A DNA stretch of 64,000 nucleotides from Pseudanabaena sp. FACHB-2040 (lineage in GTDB: Bacteria > Cyanobacteriota > Cyanobacteriia > Phormidesmidales > Phormidesmidaceae), in NCBI RefSeq assembly GCF_014696715.1, contig NZ_JACJQO010000005.1, positions 372,001 to 436,000 of the forward strand, in the 5' to 3' direction. How positions within the stretch are numbered: position 1 is the first letter of the stretch; the number at the start of each line of letters is the position of its first letter. This document shows positions 55,982-64,000 of the stretch, in pieces. The notes under the pieces were generated by a model that made no database searches, was not told the origin of the DNA, and saw nothing but the letters and a program-made list of their open reading frames with translations. A program made the translations under genes and the position numbers.

Positions 55982-56285
55982 AACAGGTAACCCGCGACAC
56001 TAAGCGGAAAACGAAGACACAATCTCTTATTATTTCACGCGATTGCGGAGGTTGGCAAACTATCTTTGCGATCGCAGCCCTTCAGCTCTCAAACCGACAG
56101 TGTAACAGTTGCCTCAAAAAGCTAGCCAGCCCAAGGGGCCAGCCCAATCAGCAAAGCCCTCAGATATCTGAGTCAAGCTATGCCCCTCGCTATACTAGCC
56201 GCTCTAGCGACAGCAAAGAGGAGCACCCAAACCAGTGCCCCTCTCTTGAGTTAAAAACTGATTCTAGAAATCAATCAGACAGACC
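55982..56285. other. 304-bp region between rpmG start and gap2 end
   Basis: Contains the promoter of the rpmG operon and the gap2 terminator; includes a HIP1 octamer at 56069. No gene recognised. Confidence 0.5.
56214..56244 (-). terminator. Terminator of gap2
   Basis: AGAGGAGCAC (56217-56226) with GTGCCCCTCT (56235-56244), one wobble pair. Minus-strand T-tract is short. Lies 42 bp after the gap2 stop. Confidence 0.5.
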
Positions 56286-57299
56286 TTACTGCCACTTAGA
56301 AGCGACCAGTTCGGCTAGGTCAACCACGCGCTGGCTGTAGCCCCACTCGTTGTCGTACCAGGCAACAACCTTGACCATGTCGCCGCCCATCACCATGGTC
56401 AGGCTAGCATCGACAATCGAAGACTCATCGGTCTTGCGGTAGTCGGTAGAAACTAAAGGCAGATCGGTGTAGCCCAAAATGCCCTTCATAGAACCGTGAG
56501 CAGCAGATTTGAGAGCTTCGTTGACCTGATCTGCGATCGCAGGCTTTTCGACCTGAACCACTAGGTCAACCACAGAGACGTTAGGAGTAGGCACCCGCAG
56601 TGCAATACCGTTGAGCTTACCCGCCATCTCAGGAATGACTAGAGATACCGCTTTTGCCGCCCCAGTAGTGGTCGGCACAATATTGAGCGCCGCCGCCCGA
56701 GCCCGACGCAGATCGCGGTGGCTGGCGTCTAGCAGCCGCTGGTCGCCGGTATAGCTGTGAGTAGTGGTCATCGTGCCTTTGACGATGCCAAAGCTTTCGT
56801 GCAGCACCTTAACCACAGGAGCCAGACAGTTGGTGGTGCAGCTAGCGTTGCTAACCACCCGCTCCTTGTCGTGGGTATAGTCTTCGTGGTTAACACCCAT
56901 CACATAGGTGCCGATGCCACCACCCTTACCAGGAGCCGTAATCAGAACCTTTTTTGCCCCAGCTTCGATGTGGCGAGCCGCGCCTTCTTCGCTGACAAAA
57001 ACGCCAGTCGATTCAATCACTAGGTCGACTTCCCAGGCAGCCCAAGGCAGATTATTGGGGTTGCGGTCAGAGTAGCATTTGATAGTCTTGCCGTTGACAA
57101 TAATGGCATCTTCCTCAGCCCGGATGTCCGCATCCAGACGGCCCAGCATGGAATCGTACCTAAGGAGATGGGAGTTAGTTTGGGGATCGGAAGTATCGTT
57201 GATAGCGACGATTTCAAGCTGACTGTTTTCTCTGGTCAGCCAGCAGCGGAGGAAGTTTCGACCAATACGCCCAAACCCGTTAATTGCTACTCTAATCAC
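56286..57299 (-). CDS. gap2: Glyceraldehyde-3-phosphate dehydrogenase, Gap2-type (Calvin cycle)
   Basis: NAD(P)-linked enzyme of photosynthetic carbon fixation, 337 aa. Catalytic Cys in [13 protein letters not shown] near residue 149-161, His in [17 protein letters not shown] near 174-190. The N-terminus [15 protein letters not shown] and the sequence overall fit Gap2 of cyanobacteria rather than glycolytic Gap1. Transcribed from a 560-bp upstream region that also feeds murC divergently. Confidence 0.93.
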   Translation of the reverse strand: MIRVAINGFGRIGRNFLRCWLTRENSQLEIVAINDTSDPQTNSHLLRYDSMLGRLDADIRAEEDAIIVNGKTIKCYSDRNPNNLPWAAWEVDLVIESTGVFVSEEGAARHIEAGAKKVLITAPGKGGGIGTYVMGVNHEDYTHDKERVVSNASCTTNCLAPVVKVLHESFGIVKGTMTTTHSYTGDQRLLDASHRDLRRARAAALNIVPTTTGAAKAVSLVIPEMAGKLNGIALRVPTPNVSVVDLVVQVEKPAIADQVNEALKSAAHGSMKGILGYTDLPLVSTDYRKTDESSIVDASLTMVMGGDMVKVVAWYDNEWGYSQRVVDLAELVASKWQ

Positions 57300-57864
57300 T
57301 GCCTTTAAACCTCTGCACTACTTTCAGACTAGGTAACTATTCTTAGTCGGAATCCATCATATCGCAAAGCATGATCACCTTTACAGCAGAAATCCATTGA
57401 ACTAAGTCTATGGATAATCGCTGTATGTTTTTGTTTTGCCAATCGATTCAGGTTTGTGGCGCAAGCAAAACTTCTCCGAGGCAGGTATTCTAAGATGTCA
57501 CTCTAAAGCTGTCAGATGCAGCTCCAAAAATCCTTCTCTCTAGTCTTGCTACTCTGGCTCAACCCGATTACTATTAGGAACCCAATTCGGCTCCGGGCCG
57601 TAGTCAGGTTGAACTGGTTCAGCGTTCCTGGGTGATAGCCCTAGCAGCGCCGCTCTGGTGCAGCTGTGACCTGTTCGTTTGTCTGCTATTCAGGCGATGG
57701 GGTGGGCGCTAAAAGTTAGATTCACCGAGTCTGCAATTCAACCCTGATCCCCCTCTCGAATCCAGGTAAACAAGTAAAGGGAACCGCAGGGTAGGTCAAT
57801 CTGGCAAATCTTGATATGATTACGCCTGAATCTTGGTGTGGTGTGGTGTTTTGAGGAGAAAAGA
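57300..57864. other. Divergent promoter region gap2/murC, 565 bp
   Basis: No gene recognised; the longest ATG frames are under 25 codons. A minus-strand -10-like TATGAT (complement of 57356-57361) could serve gap2. On the plus side ATATGATTACG near 57814-57824 could serve murC, and the strong AGGAG at 57854-57858 precedes the murC ATG. Confidence 0.4.
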
Positions 57865-59370
57865 ATGTCGAAAACCGTCGATTTTGGCGGCAGACCATTC
57901 CATTTTATTGGTATTGGTGGCATTGGGATGTCTGCGCTCGCTTACATTCTCACAAAACGAAAGTTTCCTGTTTCAGGTTCAGACCTACGGCTGACGCATA
58001 TTACGCAGCGGTTGCAGGAAGCCGGGGCACATATTTTCTGGCAGCAGGAGGCCAGCAACCTCAGCTATTTTCAGACTCTGTCGAGCCAAAGCCAATATCC
58101 TTGGTCAGCGGTGGAAACCAACGCCGCACCGTCTGCTCCAATGATTCAGTGGTTACCTCAGGTCATTTGCTCAACCGCGATTGATACCAGCAACCCTGAG
58201 TACCAGGCGGCCCTACAGCTGGGCTGTCCTATTTTCCACCGCTCCGAATTACTGGCTGCTTTGATCGAAGACTACAGAAGCATTGCCGTCGCCGGTACCC
58301 ACGGCAAAACCACTACTAGCAGCATGGTGGGTCTGCTGCTGCTCGATGCGGGCCTCGATCCCACCATTGTCGTAGGGGGTGAAGTCTCAGCTTGGGAAGG
58401 CAATGCTCGCCTCGGGTATGGCCAGCACTTAGTGGCCGAAGCCGACGAATCTGACGGCTCTTTGGCTAAGCTCTCTGCCAGCATCGGCGTCATCACCAAT
58501 ATTGAACTCGACCACACAGACCACTACCAAAGCCTGGATGACGTCATTGCTACCTTCAAGACATTTGCCAAAAAATGTGACTTGTTGGTAGGGTGCATTG
58601 ACTGCGCTACTGTGCGCGATGCCATCCGGCCCTCAATCACCTACAGCCTCCACCCCGAGTCGGGGGCAGACTATGTAGCTGACGACATCACCTACCACGC
58701 AAGCGGCACCCAAGCCACGATTTGTGAGAAGGGTCAGCCCCTGGGAATTTTGAACCTCCAGGTTTTGGGTCAGCACAACTTGAGCAATGCCCTAGCTGCG
58801 ATCGCAGTTGGTCGCGCCCTAGGGCTCTCCTTCGCTCAAATTGCCAATGGCCTGGGCCACTTTGAAGGAGCCAGTCGCCGGTTTGAACAAAAAGGACACC
58901 ACGGCGGCATTCGCTTCATCGATGACTACGCCCACCACCCCAGCGAAATCCGAGCAACCCTAGCGGCCGCCCGGCTAAAGCTCAAAGATGTCTCCTACAG
59001 CGGTGCCGTCAAACGCATAGTGGCCGTTTTTCAGCCCCACCGCTATAGTCGCACAGCCGCCTTTCTGCCTGAATTCGCCAACGCCTTTACCGATGCCGAC
59101 CGGGTCATTGTCACCGACATCTACTCCGCCGGAGAAGTTAACTCATTCGGCATTTGCGGTCGCCAGGTGGCCAACGAAATTGCCGCCCGCCATGACCATA
59201 CCGAGTACCAAGACACTCTAGCCAGCGTGCAGGAGGCACTCACCGACACCCTGGAACCGGGAGACTTGGTTCTTTTCCTGGGAGCGGGTAATCTAAACCA
59301 GGTCATTCCCAATGTGATGGCGTACTATGCAGACTCTGAAGCCCAACCGCTTCAGCAAGCCTGCCGCTAA
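57865..59370 (+). CDS. murC: UDP-N-acetylmuramate--L-alanine ligase
   Basis: Peptidoglycan precursor ligase. Nucleotide-sugar domain GIGGIGMSALAYILTK near 15-30 and ATP loop VAGTHGKTTTSSMVG near 142-156. ATG 57865 with AGGAG six bases upstream is clearly better than the GTG at 57838. 501 aa. The murB gene follows after 54 bp, so murC-murB are one operon; ybaB may also belong. Confidence 0.96.
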   Translation: MSKTVDFGGRPFHFIGIGGIGMSALAYILTKRKFPVSGSDLRLTHITQRLQEAGAHIFWQQEASNLSYFQTLSSQSQYPWSAVETNAAPSAPMIQWLPQVICSTAIDTSNPEYQAALQLGCPIFHRSELLAALIEDYRSIAVAGTHGKTTTSSMVGLLLLDAGLDPTIVVGGEVSAWEGNARLGYGQHLVAEADESDGSLAKLSASIGVITNIELDHTDHYQSLDDVIATFKTFAKKCDLLVGCIDCATVRDAIRPSITYSLHPESGADYVADDITYHASGTQATICEKGQPLGILNLQVLGQHNLSNALAAIAVGRALGLSFAQIANGLGHFEGASRRFEQKGHHGGIRFIDDYAHHPSEIRATLAAARLKLKDVSYSGAVKRIVAVFQPHRYSRTAAFLPEFANAFTDADRVIVTDIYSAGEVNSFGICGRQVANEIAARHDHTEYQDTLASVQEALTDTLEPGDLVLFLGAGNLNQVIPNVMAYYADSEAQPLQQACR

Positions 59371-59424
59371 GCCTTGGCAAGTCCTATTCCTAGCGGCCGT
59401 CTAGCCTTGCTCTCCCCATCGCCC

Positions 59425-60339
59425 ATGGACAATCTGACTAACCCCTGGGAAGTAGACTCGCTGCTGCGTTCCCAAGTTTCGCTGGCCCCTTTTACGACCT
59501 TTCGGGTTGGGGGGCCCGCTGAACGGCTTGTCCTGCCTCGTTCTTTGGAGCAGCTGCAGGCCAGCGTTTCTTGGGCTAAAGAGCAAGATCTGCCGCTCAC
59601 TTTTCTGGGGGCAGGTTCTAACCTTCTGATTAGCGATCAGGGTTTGCCGGGGCTAGTTATCTGCACCCGTTACTGGCGACATACCCAGTTTGATGAAGCG
59701 ACCGGGCAAGTCACAGCAGCGGCAGGTGAACCGCTGCCCACCCTAGCCTGGAAAGCCGCCAAACGGGGCTGGCGAGGGCTAGAGTGGGCTGTGGGCATTC
59801 CGGGAACGGTGGGTGGGGCCGTTGTGATGAATGCTGGGGCCCACGGAGCCTGTACTGCCGACATTTTCCACCAAGCCCAAGTGTTTGACTCCATTCAAGG
59901 CATTACTGCGCTCGAGCCAGAAGATATGGGCTTTCAGTACCGCACATCGGTTCTACAGGTGCAGCCGCAGCTGTTGGTGCAGGCCACCTTTCAGCTAGAG
60001 CCGGGGCACGATCCCCAGGTTGTCACGGCAGATACCCTGGCCGACCTGGAGCAGCGGCGGGCTACCCAGCCCTACGACCTGCCCAGCTGCGGCAGCGTCT
60101 TTCGCAACCCCACATCCCACAGCGCTGGCTGGCTGGTAGAACAGTGTGGGCTAAAGGGGTATCGCATTGGCAATGCCCAGGTAGCGGAGCGCCACGCCAA
60201 TTTCATTCTCAACCGAGGGGGAGCCAGCGCAGCAGATATTTTGCGCCTCATCCACTATGTTCAAGATCAGGTAGAGGCTCGCTGGGCGCTGCGACTCAAA
60301 CCTGAGGTAAAAATGCTAGGGGAATTTCCCCCCGTGTAA
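59425..60339 (+). CDS. murB: UDP-N-acetylenolpyruvoylglucosamine reductase
   Basis: FAD enzyme reducing UDP-GlcNAc-enolpyruvate to UDP-MurNAc. FAD motif LGAGSNLLISDQGLPGLVI near 61-79, GIPGTVGGAVVMNAGAHG near 119-136, and the SCGSVFRNP catalytic Ser motif near 217-225. Type II-like, 304 aa. I chose ATG 59425; a TTG 17 codons upstream (59374) is possible. Confidence 0.94.
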   Translation: MDNLTNPWEVDSLLRSQVSLAPFTTFRVGGPAERLVLPRSLEQLQASVSWAKEQDLPLTFLGAGSNLLISDQGLPGLVICTRYWRHTQFDEATGQVTAAAGEPLPTLAWKAAKRGWRGLEWAVGIPGTVGGAVVMNAGAHGACTADIFHQAQVFDSIQGITALEPEDMGFQYRTSVLQVQPQLLVQATFQLEPGHDPQVVTADTLADLEQRRATQPYDLPSCGSVFRNPTSHSAGWLVEQCGLKGYRIGNAQVAERHANFILNRGGASAADILRLIHYVQDQVEARWALRLKPEVKMLGEFPPV

Positions 60340-60428
60340 GATTCCCACCACAGGGCGTTAGAATCGGATAGCTTAATTCAGCGTTCCTCGGAACCGCATT
60401 TAACAGCATTTAAGGGGTTAAAAGCACG

Positions 60429-60779
60429 ATGTCTAAAGGTCAAGGATTTGGATTTGGTGGACTGGGCGGCAAGATGAAGGAGCTTACTGAAGCCTTCAAA
60501 AAAGCTCAGCAAATTCAGGAAGGGGCCAAGCAGCTTCAGGAAGAACTGGAGCAAATGGAAATTGAGGGAGAATCTGGGGGAGGTTTGGTGAAGGTGGTCC
60601 TCAGCGGCAACCAAGAGCCTCGCCGAGTTGTGATTGCCCCCGACGCAATGAACGAAGGCCCAGACCTATTATCGGATCTGGTTACGGCTGCGATGAAAGA
60701 TGCCTACGACAAGTCTACGGCGACTATGCGAGAGCGCATGGAAGCGCTGACAGGTGGCCTAAATCTACCAGGAATGTAG
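60429..60779 (+). CDS. YbaB/EbfC-family nucleoid-associated protein
   Basis: 116-aa DNA-binding protein. The family motif [28 protein letters not shown], with coiled-coil followed by beta-strands ([18 protein letters not shown]) is clear. The first 12 residues are Gly-rich. In cyanobacteria YbaB-like proteins coat DNA and regulate gene expression. Located downstream of murB by 90 bp. Confidence 0.9.
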   Translation: MSKGQGFGFGGLGGKMKELTEAFKKAQQIQEGAKQLQEELEQMEIEGESGGGLVKVVLSGNQEPRRVVIAPDAMNEGPDLLSDLVTAAMKDAYDKSTATMRERMEALTGGLNLPGM

Positions 60780-60878
60780 AATTGTTTCTTGTCCAAGTCC
60801 ATGACTGGAGTTTTGCCTCCGGAGAAGCTTCAGGCCTCGAAGTGGACTTGGTTTGAGTTGCCGCAGGAGGTGGGTTTG

Positions 60879-61367
60879 ATGGTGACAAAGCTACTCTTTG
60901 TGTGTTTGGGCAACATCTGCCGTTCCCCCTCAGCGGAAAATATCATGAACCATTTGATCCAACAGCGGGGGCTATCGGACCAAATTCAGTGCGACTCGGC
61001 GGGAACTTCTAGCTACCATATCGGCAGCCCGCCTGATCGTCGGATGACAGCAGCAGCCAGACAGTACGACATTGTCCTTCAAGGGCGAGCCCGTCAGTTT
61101 GAGGCAGTAGATCTTGCGGCCTTTGACTGGATTCTGGCGATGGATCGGGACAACTACCGCGATATTTTGGCGCTAGATCAGCGGGGACAGCACTCCGCTA
61201 AGGTGAAGCTGATGTGTGACTTTTGTCGCCATCATGCTGACCAGGAAGTGCCCGATCCATACTATGGGGGCCCGGAAGGTTTTGACTATGTGGTTAACTT
61301 GCTGTTGGACGCCTGTGAAGGGCTGCTGGATTTTGTGCTGGAGCAGTCTCCAGCTTCCTCAAACTAA
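60879..61367 (+). CDS. Low-molecular-weight protein-tyrosine phosphatase
   Basis: 162-aa phosphatase. The active-site loop C(X)5R(S) is in FVCLGNICRSPSAENI at the N-terminus and the general acid Asp in VPDPYYGGPEGF near 121-132. ATG 60879, with AGGAGG spaced 8 bases upstream, is better supported than the ATG 30 codons earlier. Targets may include tyrosine kinases of exopolysaccharide synthesis, although none is near. Confidence 0.9.
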   Translation: MVTKLLFVCLGNICRSPSAENIMNHLIQQRGLSDQIQCDSAGTSSYHIGSPPDRRMTAAARQYDIVLQGRARQFEAVDLAAFDWILAMDRDNYRDILALDQRGQHSAKVKLMCDFCRHHADQEVPDPYYGGPEGFDYVVNLLLDACEGLLDFVLEQSPASSN

Positions 61368-61383
61368 GCGGGAGCCGTAGACT

Positions 61384-63099
61384 GTGAATCAGGTTTACCG
61401 CAAGGAGCAGGCAGGCAGAAAGCGCTGGCGGGCTCGCTTGGGCGGGCTGGGGTTGGGCTTGGCCCTATACGGCTGGGGCTGGGGAGGACAGCCTGCGATC
61501 GCAGCAGAGCGCATTATTATCTCCTACGGTTCAATTGAGCGATCGATTCGAGTGAGCCAGCTAGAAGAGTTTGCGGCCACAGGGCAGCTTGATTCGCAGC
61601 TGGCAGCCTATGTTCGCCTATTTGATCTAGAGCCTAGGCAGCTGGTGCAACTGCAGCTGGCGCTCAATACGTCTGCCGATCTCGATGTGGTAGCCATCAC
61701 CCAATTTTTATACACCCCCCAGGGCAAGTTTCTGCTGAAGCAGGTGTCTCGGGTGATTCAAACGCCTTCTCGGCAGGCAGGCTTTTTAGCGACTCGAGGC
61801 GCTTTGATTCTGGCAGCGGCTGACCCCGATGGGGGGCTGACCCTGCTCAACGTGCTGCGGCATTTCCCGACCGAGGGCATTCGCATTGATGTGGCCCGAG
61901 GACTGGCCATTGTAAATCTGCTAAATCGGACTCTGGGCGAATCTAGCGCGGCTATTCAGGCTATTCAGCTGCAGTCGGCGGCAGCTGCCGCGCAGATTCC
62001 AGTGGAGGGGCAGGCTGCGATCGCACAGACCCTAGTCCAGCTAGAAACAGAGCAGCTCTATACAGCTCGAGTATTTGACCTAAACGTGCCCGGTTTGCAG
62101 GAACCTGCAGATCTATACTTGCCAGAGCCGATTCCTGGGACCGGCGCTTCGCCCTTCAACCGCCCGGTCGTGGTGATCTCCCACGGGCTAGGCAGCGGCC
62201 GGAACACCTTTGCCTACCTGGCCGAAAATTTGGCCGCGTTTGGCATTGCCGTGGTTACAGTGGAGCACGCTGGCAGCAATGCCCAGCAGCTCTCGGCTCT
62301 ACTTGAAGGCCAGACTAATTTTGTTACCCCTACCGAAGAGTTTATTGACCGCCCCCGGCAGGTGTCTCTCACCCTAGATGCCCTGCAGTTGGCAGCCCGC
62401 ATCAACCCGACCTTTAGAAATCGGGTCGATCTCAACCGAGTAGGCATTATTGGCCAGTCATTTGGGGGCTACACGGCTCTAGCCCTGGCGGGGGCCACTA
62501 TAGACTTTGCCAACCTCGGTAGCCAGTGTTCTCCCACAACGTTGAACCTAAATCTGTCTCTGCTGCTGCAGTGTCAGGCAACTCTGCTGGTCGATCCGGG
62601 TCAGTCGCTGATTGATCCTCGCATTCGGGCAGCCTTTGTCATGAACCCCGTAGGCAGCGCCTTGTTTGGCCAAAATGGCTATGCGCAGATAAATGTCCCG
62701 GTGATGATGGTGGCGGGAGCTGGTGATACAGTAGCTCCTGCCTTTTCAGAACAGATTCAGCCCTTCGGCTGGATGACCGCCCCAGAGCGGTATTTGGCCC
62801 TAATTGGCAACGGCAGCCATTTTTCGGTCATTGGTGACGAGCCCGGCTCTGATCAGCCCATTCCAGTACCGCCTGAAATCATTGGGCCTCGCCCCGATAT
62901 TGCCCAGAGCTACATGGAGATCCTCAGCCTGGTTTTCTTCAAAGTACACCTAGAAGAACAGGCGCAGTATCGCGCCCTGCTGCAGCCTGCGTTTATAGAA
63001 AATTTTATAAGCGCCGAGCCGCTGCCTCTGAGCCTAATTGAGGTTCAGCCGCTACCGACTGCCGAACTCCCCGCAACGCCTGCGGCCACTATTCGTTAA
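61384..63099 (+). CDS. DUF1400/alpha-beta hydrolase, lipase-like
   Basis: 571-aa exported protein typical of cyanobacteria. N-terminal signal peptide (1-40), then a DUF1400 region with GSIERSIRVSQLEEFAATG near 49-67, and an alpha/beta-hydrolase domain from about 245. The nucleophile Ser is in IIGQSFGGYTAL near 355-366, the oxyanion region VVISHGLGSGRNTF near 261-274, and the His in GNGSHFSVIG near 476. GTG start at 61384, 16 bp after the previous stop, so it may be co-transcribed. Confidence 0.85.
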   Translation: MNQVYRKEQAGRKRWRARLGGLGLGLALYGWGWGGQPAIAAERIIISYGSIERSIRVSQLEEFAATGQLDSQLAAYVRLFDLEPRQLVQLQLALNTSADLDVVAITQFLYTPQGKFLLKQVSRVIQTPSRQAGFLATRGALILAAADPDGGLTLLNVLRHFPTEGIRIDVARGLAIVNLLNRTLGESSAAIQAIQLQSAAAAAQIPVEGQAAIAQTLVQLETEQLYTARVFDLNVPGLQEPADLYLPEPIPGTGASPFNRPVVVISHGLGSGRNTFAYLAENLAAFGIAVVTVEHAGSNAQQLSALLEGQTNFVTPTEEFIDRPRQVSLTLDALQLAARINPTFRNRVDLNRVGIIGQSFGGYTALALAGATIDFANLGSQCSPTTLNLNLSLLLQCQATLLVDPGQSLIDPRIRAAFVMNPVGSALFGQNGYAQINVPVMMVAGAGDTVAPAFSEQIQPFGWMTAPERYLALIGNGSHFSVIGDEPGSDQPIPVPPEIIGPRPDIAQSYMEILSLVFFKVHLEEQAQYRALLQPAFIENFISAEPLPLSLIEVQPLPTAELPATPAATIR

Positions 63100-63125
63100 G
63101 TCATACGTTAAGCCAAGGGAACCAA

Positions 63126-64000
63126 GTGCCAGCAAGAAGCGGGGACGTGCAGGGATTTCTCAACCTTAATAAGCCAGGGGGACTAACCTCCCACGATTGT
63201 GTCGCTCGGGTCAGACGGCTGCTGCAGACCAAAAAAGTAGGCCACGGCGGCACACTCGATCCAGCAGCCCAAGGAGTGCTGCCCATTGCCGTAGGTCGAG
63301 CCACCCGACTACTGCCCTACCTAGCCTCGGGCAAAGCCTATCGAGCCGTAATCCGCTTTGGGCTGACCACCGCAACCGATGACCTAGAAGGTGAGATTCT
63401 GCATCAGCAACCAGCCCCAGATCTTTCCCTGGTTCAGGTTCAGGCGGCGCTGCCCCAATTTTTAGGCCAGATCGAGCAGGTACCGCCTCGCTACAGTGCC
63501 ATTCAAGTAGGCGGGCAGCGGCTGTATGATTTGGCTCGGCAGGGACAGACCGTTGAGGTTCCCTCCCGGCAGGTGCAGGTAAAGCAGATTGAAGTGCTGG
63601 ACTGGCAGCCAGGGGAGTTTCCCGAACTGACGGTTGCGATCGCATGTGGCCCCGGCACCTACATCCGCTCAATCGCTCGCGACCTAGGACAGGTACTAGG
63701 CCCAGGAGCAACCCTAGCCCACCTGCTGCGAACCCACAGCAACGGCTTCGACCTAGCCCAAAGCCTGACGCTGGACGCCCTAAAAGACCAAGCAGAAGCA
63801 GGCACTCTGACCCTACTGCCGCCTGACGACGCATTGAGCTACCTGCCCGCTCTCGATCTGGCAGGAGAGATAGCCGTACGCTGGCGACAAGGGCAAAAGC
63901 TGCCCGTGGATGATCAGGACTTGCAAATCGACGCTCTCTATCGCGTATTAGATGAGACCACCCGCTTTTTAGGAATTGCTCAGATCGCGCTGCGAGACGA
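63126..64000 (+). CDS. truB: tRNA pseudouridine-55 synthase, 3' truncated by window
   Basis: Makes pseudouridine at position 55 of tRNA. The motif GHGGTLDPAAQGVLPIAVGRATR near 38-60 contains the catalytic Asp, the KAYRAVIRFGLTT region near 69-82 follows, and GPGTYIRSIARDLG near 180-193 is the RNA-binding loop. GTG start with AGGGA five bases upstream. The sequence is open at base 64000, so the C-terminus is cut off by the window edge. Confidence 0.93.
   Translation, partial: MPARSGDVQGFLNLNKPGGLTSHDCVARVRRLLQTKKVGHGGTLDPAAQGVLPIAVGRATRLLPYLASGKAYRAVIRFGLTTATDDLEGEILHQQPAPDLSLVQVQAALPQFLGQIEQVPPRYSAIQVGGQRLYDLARQGQTVEVPSRQVQVKQIEVLDWQPGEFPELTVAIACGPGTYIRSIARDLGQVLGPGATLAHLLRTHSNGFDLAQSLTLDALKDQAEAGTLTLLPPDDALSYLPALDLAGEIAVRWRQGQKLPVDDQDLQIDALYRVLDETTRFLGIAQIALRD

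Overview
This is cyanobacterial DNA, most likely from a filamentous Leptolyngbya-type lineage with mid-50s % GC (lineage placement is inference). The evidence is a carotenoid isomerase (crtH), a Calvin-cycle-type GAPDH (gap2), an RRM RNA-binding gene beside rpsU, the small nitrate transporter NrtS, a DUF1400 lipase-like hydrolase, many small cyanobacterial conserved hypotheticals, and at least 40 copies of the HIP1 octamer GCGATCGC (about one would be expected by chance in 64 kb). I found no tRNA, rRNA, CRISPR array, prophage or transposase. The window is chromosomal core with short operons on both strands.

Layout. 0-10 kb: an alkaline-phosphatase-superfamily enzyme, an XRE regulator next to a membrane NERD protein, a HAD phosphatase and TenA, an LRR-pseudo-HRD kinase, rpsU with its RRM gene, nrtS and an acyltransferase. 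10-23 kb: a degenerate HD-GYP protein, glyS-murD, an SDR-CPBP protease pair, a Ser/Thr kinase with an exported sensor-like C-terminus, sdhC-sdhA and a secreted fasciclin protein. 22.8-23.6 kb is an AT-rich, hairpin-dense non-coding stretch. 24-37 kb: rpsD, an amidohydrolase, yggT, upp, crtH, gdhA (with a perfect NtcA box), aat, rpsN, nth-rseP, serS, nfu and an exported peroxiredoxin. 37-49 kb: an acyl-CoA synthetase/GNAT fusion, malQ, Nudix, ridA, a TPR membrane protein, a geranylgeranyl-reductase-like oxidoreductase, a GT28 glycosyltransferase and a GH1 glucosidase. 49-52 kb: a three-gene operon of cysteine hydrolase, double ABC ATPase and second cysteine hydrolase. 52-64 kb: a hemerythrin, rpmG-rpsR-RNase R, gap2, murC-murB-ybaB, a low-MW tyrosine phosphatase, a DUF1400 hydrolase and a truncated truB.

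Two things stand out. First, several genes (Ser/Thr kinase, crtH, prxQ, the GGR-like gene; partly tenA, HAD and CPBP) are followed directly by the same architecture: a G-rich tandem repeat on the coding strand, a unique spacer, then a C-rich tandem repeat that can pair with it. Other palindromic repeat families (GTAGAGAC-ended and AGAAACCGGGTTTCT) also sit at gene ends, and at least two repeats supply a stop codon. Second, the cysteine hydrolase / ABC ATPase / cysteine hydrolase operon lacks permease and binding-protein genes and points to uptake and hydrolysis of an amide- or ureide-like nitrogen compound of unknown identity.
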